DNA from: Micromonospora saelicesensis
Lineage (GTDB): Bacteria; Actinomycetota; Actinomycetes; Mycobacteriales; Micromonosporaceae
Reading direction: 5' to 3'
Assembly: GCF_900091575.1 (NCBI RefSeq)
Contig: NZ_FMCR01000003.1
Location: 248,001 to 312,000, forward strand
Length of the DNA stretch: 64,000 bases
How positions within the stretch are numbered: position 1 is the first letter of the stretch; each line of letters begins with the position of its first letter. Position numbers and translations under genes: made by a program. This document shows, piece by piece, positions 58,843 to 64,000 of this stretch. The notes beneath the pieces are model-generated. The model saw only the letters and a program-made list of their open reading frames with translations, was not told where the DNA came from and searched no databases.

Positions 58843-58896
58843 GATCAAGAAGTTTGCGTCAGCAGGGCTCCGTCTCCTGACCGAAACCTCTTGATC
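58843..58896. repeat. GATC-bounded inverted repeat, copy 3
   Basis: GATCAAGAAGTTTGCGTC (58843-58860) and GACCGAAACCTCTTGATC (58879-58896) pair at 15 of 18 positions (16 of 19 with one flanking T-A pair). It lies 41 bp after the pRiA4b-like stop and before the ceb promoter, so it may insulate the two. Confidence 0.7.
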
Positions 58897-58950
58897 ACCA
58901 GGGGTGGGGCGGGGGGAGTGGCTGGGGTGGGCGGGGTGGGAGTAGATAGC

Positions 58951-59027
58951 GGTAACGATCTGGGAACGCTCCCAACGTCCTATTGACACTCCCGTTACCC
59001 GCCGGCAATCTCATGGGAGCGCTCCCG
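58951..59027 (+). promoter_or_regulatory. ceb promoter with two CebR-type operators
   Basis: Operator 1 is TGGGAACGCTCCCA (58961-58974) and operator 2 TGGGAGCGCTCCCG (59014-59027); both are near-perfect matches to the 14-bp CebR site TGGGAGCGCTCCCA known from Streptomyces. Between them -35 TTGACA (58983-58988) and -10 CAATCT (59006-59011) are separated by 17 bp, so operator 2 overlaps the start of transcription. Operator centres are 53 bp apart, close to five helical turns. GGTAACG/CGTTACC (58951-58957 and 58993-58999) form an additional inverted repeat. Confidence 0.85.
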
Positions 59028-59121
59028 GAGGTGGTGTGTGTCACTCACGGACCCCGGCCCGGCGCGATGAGCACCCCCCACCACACACATCAGCCTCACC
59101 ACCGGAAAGAGGGGTCAGCGA

Positions 59122-60411
59122 ATGAGTGTCACCACGCGGCGTACCCGCCTGGCGGCCGCTGCCCTGGCCGCGATCACCGCGGTCAGCGGTCTCGCAGCCT
59201 GCGGCAACGACGACGACAAGCCGGCGGCCGGCGAGAAGCCTGCCAAGCTGGTCGTCGACACCTTCGGCGAGATGGGCTACGACGAGCTCGTCAAGCAGTA
59301 CGAGAAGGACACCGGCATCAAGGTCGAGCTGCGCAAGACCGCGCAGCTCGGTGAGTACCGGCCGAAGCTGGTCCGCTACCTGGCCACCGGCAAGGGCGCG
59401 GCGGACGTCACCGCCCTGGAAGAGGGCATCCTCAACGAGTTCAAGCCCAACGCGCGCAACTGGGCCGACCTCAGCCCGCTGGTTGCCGACCACTCGAAGG
59501 AATACCTGCCCTGGAAGTGGGAGCTGGGCAAGGCGCCGGACGGCCGGCTGATCGGCCTGCCGACCGACGTCGGCAGCCTCGCCGTCTGCTACCGCAAGGA
59601 CCTGTTCCAGGCGGCCGGCCTGCCCGCCGAGCGCGACCAGGTGTCGGCGCTCTGGCCGGACTGGAAGGGCTTCCACGACGCCGGTCTGAAGTACAAGCAG
59701 GGCAGCGGCGGCAAGGCGTTCATCGACTCGATCACCGCCGTCTCCAACGGTGTGCTCTTTCAGGGCAACGGTGACCTGTTCTACGACAAGGAAGACAACA
59801 TCATCGCGGACACCAGCCCCGCGGTGAAGAACGCGTGGGACACCGCCACCTCGATGGCGGACATCTCCGCCAAGGCGTCCACCTGGTCGCCGGAGTGGTC
59901 GGGTGGCTTCAAGCAGGGCACCTTCGCGGCCACCTTCTGCCCGTCCTGGATGCTCGGCATCGTGTCGGACAACTCCGGTCCGGCCAACAAGGGCAAGTGG
60001 GATGTCGCGTCCGTTCCGGGTGGCGGCGGTAACTGGGGCGGCTCCTGGCTCGCGGTTCCGGCGCAGAGCAAGTACCCGAAGGAGGCGGCGAAGCTCGCCG
60101 AGTACCTGACCAACGCGAAGAGCCAGGTCGAGGCCTTCAAGCTCAAGGGCCCGCTGCCCACCAACCTGGAGGCGCTGAAGAACGACGCGTTCCTCAGCTA
60201 CACCAACGAGTACTTCAGCAACGCGCCGACCGGCAAGATCTTCGGGGAGAGCGTCGCCAAGATCCAGCCGATCCACCTGGGTCCGAAGCACCAGGCGGTG
60301 AAGGAGAACGCGCTCGAGCCGGCCCTGCGGGCGTTCGAGAACGGGCAGGCCGACAAGGCGAAGGCCTGGGAGCAGTTCACGAAGGACGCAAAGACTCAGG
60401 GTGCCTTCTGA
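59122..60411 (+). CDS. cebE: Cellobiose/cello-oligosaccharide ABC transporter substrate-binding lipoprotein
   Basis: 429 residues from ATG 59122 with AGAGGGG upstream. Lipobox LAAC gives Cys27 after a Tat/Sec-like N-terminus (TTRRTRLAAAALAAITAV). It is an SBP_bac_1 family protein: TFGEMGYDELVKQYEKDTGIKV, GADVTALEEGIL-type region, LIGLPTDVGSLAVCYRKDLF, SWLAVPAQSKYPKEAAKLAEYLT. It is followed by two sugar-type permeases, a GH1 enzyme and a LacI regulator, an order identical to the Streptomyces ceb locus. It binds extracellular sugar and delivers it to CebFG. The ATPase (MsiK-like) is absent, as in Streptomyces. Confidence 0.93.
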   Translation: MSVTTRRTRLAAAALAAITAVSGLAACGNDDDKPAAGEKPAKLVVDTFGEMGYDELVKQYEKDTGIKVELRKTAQLGEYRPKLVRYLATGKGAADVTALEEGILNEFKPNARNWADLSPLVADHSKEYLPWKWELGKAPDGRLIGLPTDVGSLAVCYRKDLFQAAGLPAERDQVSALWPDWKGFHDAGLKYKQGSGGKAFIDSITAVSNGVLFQGNGDLFYDKEDNIIADTSPAVKNAWDTATSMADISAKASTWSPEWSGGFKQGTFAATFCPSWMLGIVSDNSGPANKGKWDVASVPGGGGNWGGSWLAVPAQSKYPKEAAKLAEYLTNAKSQVEAFKLKGPLPTNLEALKNDAFLSYTNEYFSNAPTGKIFGESVAKIQPIHLGPKHQAVKENALEPALRAFENGQADKAKAWEQFTKDAKTQGAF

Positions 60412-60421
60412 GTGATTCCCT

Positions 60422-60457
60422 GCCGGTGGCGTTCGGGGTTTCCCGGACGCCACCGGC
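60422..60457 (+). promoter_or_regulatory. Intercistronic hairpin between cebE and cebF
   Basis: 16-bp arms (60422-60437 with 60442-60457), 15 Watson-Crick pairs and one G-U, loop GTTT, starting 11 bp after the cebE stop. A weaker stem follows at about 60484-60504. Such structures after a binding-protein gene usually stabilise its message or attenuate transcription of the permease genes. Confidence 0.75.
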
Positions 60458-60520
60458 CGGTCCCCTCCGCGTAGCGCCCTGCGCGAGGGCCCCCGGGCCT
60501 CGCCGGAAAAGGAAATTCGC

Positions 60521-61492
60521 ATGAGCCTGTCGGCCACGACGGCACGGCCGTCGCCAGCAGCACCGCCTTCTCCCGACGTCGATCGCCGACGTCGACGGGG
60601 AAGGTTACTCAACCGCCTCGATGTCAAGTACTCGCCGTACCTCTACATCGCCCCGTTCTTCCTGATCTTCGGCATATTCGGGCTGTACCCGATGCTGCGT
60701 ACCGCCTGGATGTCGCTGCACGACTGGGACATGATCGGCGAGCACACGTTCATCGGCTTCGACAACTACACCCGGCTGGTGTCCGACGAGTACTTCTGGA
60801 ACGCGCTGGTCAACACGTTCGGCATCTTCGCCCTGTCGACCATCCCGCAGTTGTTGCTCGCCCTCTTCCTGGCGAACCTGCTCAACCGGAGCCTCCTGCG
60901 CGCCAAGACCTTCTTCCGGATGGCCATCTTCATGCCGAACGTGGTGTCGGTGGCCGCGGTCGCGATCGTCTTCGGGATGCTGTTCCAGCGGGAGTTCGGC
61001 CTGTTCAACTGGCTGCTCAGCTTCGTCGGTGTCGACCCGGTCGACTGGGACGGGCACCGGTGGAGTTCCTGGACGGCCATCTCCTCCATGGTCAACTGGC
61101 GGTGGACCGGGTACAACACCCTGATCCTGCTCGCCGGCATGCAGGCGATCCCGAAGGACCTCTACGAGGCCGCGGAGATCGACGGCGCCAGTCCGTGGCG
61201 ACAGTTCTGGCAGATCACCCTGCCCATGCTCAAGCCCACCTTCATCTTCGTGGTCATCCTGTCCACGATCGGCGGCATGCAGCTCTTCACCGAGCCCCTG
61301 CTCTTCGGCAACGGCAACATCATCGGCGGCAACCAGCGGGAGTTCCAGACGCTGGCCATGTACATGTACGAGATGGGCATCGTGAACCTGAACACCGCCG
61401 GCTACGGAGCCGCGGTCGCCTGGGCGATCTTCATGATCATCATCGTGGTGTCGCTGTTCAACTTCCTACTCGTCCGCCGCTCGGCGAAGTGA
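60521..61492 (+). CDS. cebF: Cellobiose ABC transporter permease (CebF)
   Basis: 323 residues from ATG 60521. The N-terminus is Arg-rich and cytoplasmic, followed by six membrane segments. The binding-protein-dependent transport signature is present as EAAEIDGASPWRQFWQITLPMLKP (the EAA loop that contacts the ATPase). MalF-type features are FFLIFGIFGLYPMLRTAWMSLHDWD and MYMYEMGIVNLNTAGYGAAVAW. It forms a heterodimer with CebG. Confidence 0.94.
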   Translation: MSLSATTARPSPAAPPSPDVDRRRRRGRLLNRLDVKYSPYLYIAPFFLIFGIFGLYPMLRTAWMSLHDWDMIGEHTFIGFDNYTRLVSDEYFWNALVNTFGIFALSTIPQLLLALFLANLLNRSLLRAKTFFRMAIFMPNVVSVAAVAIVFGMLFQREFGLFNWLLSFVGVDPVDWDGHRWSSWTAISSMVNWRWTGYNTLILLAGMQAIPKDLYEAAEIDGASPWRQFWQITLPMLKPTFIFVVILSTIGGMQLFTEPLLFGNGNIIGGNQREFQTLAMYMYEMGIVNLNTAGYGAAVAWAIFMIIIVVSLFNFLLVRRSAK

Positions 61493-61502
61493 GGAGAGAT
61501 CG

Positions 61503-62345
61503 ATGATCTCGGCTTCCCAGCGCCTGTGGCGCACCAGCCCGTTGACCTACCTGGCGCTCGTCCTGGCGGCGCTGCTGTCGATCTACCCGTTCTACTACAT
61601 GCTGGTGATCGGCAGTCGCAGCCTGGACAACATCAACGACGTGCCGCCGCCGCTGACCCCCGGTGGCGCGTTCGGTGACAACTTCGGGCGGGTGCTCGAC
61701 AACGACGCCGCCAACTTCCTCACCGGCATGATGAACTCGATCATCGTCTCCTCGGTGGTCACCCTGTCGGTGGTGCTCACCGGTTCGCTGGCCGGGTTCG
61801 CCTTCGCCAAGCTGAAGTTCCGCGGCAGCAACGCCCTCCTGCTGGCGATCATCGTCACCATGATGATCCCGACCCAGATGGGGCTCATCCCGCTCTGGGG
61901 CATGATGCAGGACCTGGGGTGGTACGACACCCTCTACGCGGTCACCGTGCCGTTCCTCGTCACCGCCTTCGGCGTGTTCATGATGCGGCAGTACGCCAGC
62001 CAGGCGATCTCCGACGAGCTGATCGAGGCCGGCCGCGTCGACGGCGCGAGCACGTTCCGGATCTACTGGAGCATCGTGCTGCCCGCGCTGCGTCCCGCCG
62101 CCGGCGTCCTCGGTCTGCTGACCTTCATGGAGACCTGGAACTCGTTCCTCTGGCCGTACGCCATCCTCACCCCGGAGAACCCGACCCTGCAGGTCTCGCT
62201 CTCCTTCCTCTCGTACGCCTACTACACCGACTACTCCCAGGTGTTCGCCGCCACGGCGATCGGCACCATCCCCCTGGTAATCGTCTTTCTCGTGTTCGGC
62301 CGCCAGATCATCGGCGGGATCATGGAAGGTGCCGTCAAGTCGTGA
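61503..62345 (+). CDS. cebG: Cellobiose ABC transporter permease (CebG)
   Basis: 280 residues from ATG 61503, 10 bp after cebF with GAGGAGA as the ribosome site. Six membrane segments and the EAA loop [24 protein letters not shown] are present. MalG-type features: [13 protein letters not shown] near the N-terminus and [16 protein letters not shown]. The stop overlaps the bglC start by 4 bp (GTGA), so uptake and hydrolysis are coupled at translation. Confidence 0.94.
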   Translation: MISASQRLWRTSPLTYLALVLAALLSIYPFYYMLVIGSRSLDNINDVPPPLTPGGAFGDNFGRVLDNDAANFLTGMMNSIIVSSVVTLSVVLTGSLAGFAFAKLKFRGSNALLLAIIVTMMIPTQMGLIPLWGMMQDLGWYDTLYAVTVPFLVTAFGVFMMRQYASQAISDELIEAGRVDGASTFRIYWSIVLPALRPAAGVLGLLTFMETWNSFLWPYAILTPENPTLQVSLSFLSYAYYTDYSQVFAATAIGTIPLVIVFLVFGRQIIGGIMEGAVKS

Positions 62346-63763
62346 GCAACCCCGCCAGCCCACCCGCCGTCGACGTCCTCGACGAGCGCCCCGGGCTGAC
62401 CTTTCCACCCGGATTCCTCTGGGGGGCCGCGACGGCGGCGTACCAGATCGAGGGGGCGGCGGCCGTGGACGGCCGCGCCCCGTCGATCTGGGACACCTTC
62501 AGCCACACCGAGGGTCGGGTCGTCGCCGGGCACACCGGGGACGTCGCGTGCGACCACTACCACCGCCTCGGCGACGACGTCGCGCTGATGGCCGAGCTGG
62601 GCCTGAAGTCGTACCGTTTCTCGGTCTCCTGGTCCCGGGTGCAGCCCACCGGCACCGGCGCGGCAAACCCGGGCGGCCTGGACTTCTACCGGCGCCTGGT
62701 GGACGAGTTGCTGGCCAACGGCATCGAGCCGTGGCTCACGCTCTACCACTGGGACCTGCCGCAGCCGTTGGAGGACGCCGGCGGCTGGCCGGCGCGGGAC
62801 ACCGCGGCCCGCTTCGCCGACTACACCACCCTGGTGGCTGACGCGCTCGGTGACCGGGTGCGCTACTGGACCACGCTGAACGAGCCGTGGTGCTCCGCGT
62901 TCCTCGGCTACGGCTCCGGCGTGCACGCCCCCGGCCGCACCAACGGGGCGGACGCGGTGCGCGCCGGGCACCACCTGATGCTCGGTCACGGCCTGGCCGT
63001 GCAGGCACTGCGGGCCGCCCGGCCGGCCGCCGAGGTGGGCGTGACCGTCAACCTCTACCCGGTCGACCCGGCCAGTGACAGTCCCGCGGACTCCGACGCC
63101 GCCCGGCGGATCGACGGGTTGGCCAACCGGTTCTTCCTGGACCCGCTGCTGCGCGGGTCGTACCCGGAGGACCTGGTGGCCGACCTCAGCACGGTGACCG
63201 ACTTCGAGCACGTGCGCGACGGCGACCTGGCGACCATCTCCACGCCGCTGGACCTGGTCGGGGTCAACTACTACAGCCGGCACGTGGTCGCCGCGCCGGT
63301 CGAGGGAGTGGAGGCCGACCCGGCCCCCTCGTGCTGGCCGGGCAGCGAGGACGTCCGGTTCGTCACCCGCGGCGTCCCGGTCACCGACATGGGCTGGGAG
63401 ATCGACGCCCCGGGCCTGACCGAGACGCTGCGCCGCGTGAACGGCTACACCGATCTGCCCCTGTACGTCACCGAAAACGGCTCCGCGTTCGTCGACTCGG
63501 TGGTCGACGGGCAGGTCGACGACGTCGATCGGCTGGCCTACTTCGACGCCCACCTGCGCGCCGCCCACGAGGCGATCGACGCCGGAGTGCCTCTGCGGGG
63601 ATACTTTGCCTGGTCGCTGATGGATAATTTCGAATGGGCCTGGGGTTACACCAAGCGGTTCGGCATGATCCACGTCGACTACGACAGTCAGGTCCGCACC
63701 CCCAAGTCCAGCGCCAAGTGGTACGCCTCGGTGATCCGGCGCAACGGTCTGGCCGCACAATAG
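62342..63763 (+). CDS. bglC: GH1 beta-glucosidase
   Basis: 473 residues from GTG 62342. The GH1 catalytic acid/base is Glu181 in [14 protein letters not shown] and the nucleophile is Glu378 in YVTENGSAF. The N-terminal signature [49 protein letters not shown] and the C-terminal aglycone region [28 protein letters not shown] complete the barrel. There is no signal peptide. It splits imported cellobiose to glucose in the cytosol, which in Streptomyces also controls the inducer level for CebR. Confidence 0.96.
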   Translation: MSNPASPPAVDVLDERPGLTFPPGFLWGAATAAYQIEGAAAVDGRAPSIWDTFSHTEGRVVAGHTGDVACDHYHRLGDDVALMAELGLKSYRFSVSWSRVQPTGTGAANPGGLDFYRRLVDELLANGIEPWLTLYHWDLPQPLEDAGGWPARDTAARFADYTTLVADALGDRVRYWTTLNEPWCSAFLGYGSGVHAPGRTNGADAVRAGHHLMLGHGLAVQALRAARPAAEVGVTVNLYPVDPASDSPADSDAARRIDGLANRFFLDPLLRGSYPEDLVADLSTVTDFEHVRDGDLATISTPLDLVGVNYYSRHVVAAPVEGVEADPAPSCWPGSEDVRFVTRGVPVTDMGWEIDAPGLTETLRRVNGYTDLPLYVTENGSAFVDSVVDGQVDDVDRLAYFDAHLRAAHEAIDAGVPLRGYFAWSLMDNFEWAWGYTKRFGMIHVDYDSQVRTPKSSAKWYASVIRRNGLAAQ

Positions 63764-63787
63764 GCTCGGGCCAGCCATCAGGACGGC

Positions 63788-63819
63788 CCCGGCGTCCACC
63801 TCTCGCAGGTGGCGCCGGG
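63788..63819 (+). terminator. Hairpin after bglC
   Basis: Arms 63788-63801 and 63807-63819 pair along 13 bp with one bulged T, loop CTCGC. It separates bglC from cebR, although read-through to cebR is possible. Confidence 0.75.
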
Positions 63820-63845
63820 TCCGCCCGCCGTCGGAGGAGCAGACG

Positions 63846-64000
63846 ATGACAACGCAGCGCACCCGGTCGCTCGGGCGCCCGACCCTCGACGCGGTCGCGG
63901 CGCGTGCCGGCGTCGGTCGGGGCACGGTCTCCCGCGTGGTCAACGGCTCGCCCCAGGTCAGCCCGGAGGCCCGGGCCGCGGTCCAACAGGCCATCGCAGA
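63846..64000 (+). CDS. cebR: LacI-family regulator of the ceb locus (CebR), 5' part
   Basis: The gene runs off the window edge; 51 codons are present, from ATG 63846 behind GGAGGAG (63833-63839). The N-terminal LacI DNA-binding domain is complete: PTLDAVAARAGVGRGTVSRVVNGSPQVSPEARAAVQQAI, with the recognition helix and hinge beginning. Its position after bglC and the CebR-type palindromes at the ceb promoter identify it as the probable cellobiose repressor. Confidence 0.9.
   Translation, partial: MTTQRTRSLGRPTLDAVAARAGVGRGTVSRVVNGSPQVSPEARAAVQQAIA

Overview
This window is chromosomal DNA of a high-GC actinomycete, most likely Micromonospora or a close relative. The reasons are the very high GC with G/C-ending codons, frequent GTG starts and ATGA/GTGA start-stop overlaps, the many genes that appear leaderless, and the gene content: DUF3000, coproporphyrin-dependent haem genes, CBM2-linked lytic polysaccharide monooxygenases (LPMOs) and a CebR-type cellobiose locus. 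I see no rRNA, tRNA, insertion sequence, prophage or CRISPR array. It reads as ordinary core and accessory chromosome, with about 66 genes and very little empty space. LAYOUT: 1-3084 holds two paralogous multi-pass membrane proteins arranged tail to tail, the first cut by the window edge. 3183-5761 is a tandem pair of membrane-anchored PQQ-type beta-propellers. 5762-8894 holds a C39-like peptidase and a two-component system. 9056-9876 is a tandem pair of VOC (glyoxalase-fold) proteins. 9965-11435 is an HTH/SRPBCC/RibD-like operon with a palindromic operator. 12584-15837 is a fadB-fadA beta-oxidation operon. 16071-18073 holds ribonuclease D and DUF3000. 18223-21434 is the haem operon hemE-hemY-hemQ. 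21551-27638 is a mixed region with two AA10 LPMOs (one CBM2, one CBM5/12), acetyltransferases, an EamA transporter, small proteins and msrB. 27686-31685 carries a LigD-type polymerase, a MarR-MBL operon, a YdeI-like protein and a DUF2975/HTH/membrane trio. 31816-39440 is a four-gene FtsX-type ABC export operon. 39626-46854 holds small membrane, channel, hydrolase, DNA ligase, SRPBCC, DUF1990 and AlkA-like genes. 46994-49318 holds a redox-type lipoprotein and an ECF sigma/anti-sigma pair. 49444-56668 is a HerA-SbcD-SbcC-NurA-like cluster. 56902-58801 holds a truncated sigma gene, a RibD-like reductase with a 39-residue Cys-rich microprotein, and a pRiA4b-like protein. 58802-64000 is a cellobiose uptake and hydrolysis locus (cebEFG-bglC-cebR, the last cut by the window edge). 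HOW THE PARTS WORK TOGETHER: two biological themes stand out. The first is polysaccharide degradation: secreted LPMOs cut cellulose or chitin, and the ceb locus imports the oligosaccharides and splits them under a LacI-type repressor whose 14-bp operators can be read directly. The second is DNA double-strand-break processing: a HerA/NurA plus SbcCD (Rad50/Mre11) operon sits in the same window as a LigD-type polymerase and a LigC-type ligase. Smaller items of interest are a family of GATC-bounded inverted repeats between genes, a recurring TAnnnT-N6-start arrangement that indicates leaderless transcripts, an ABC ATPase with a C-terminal AbrB-like tail, and a broken sigma factor.
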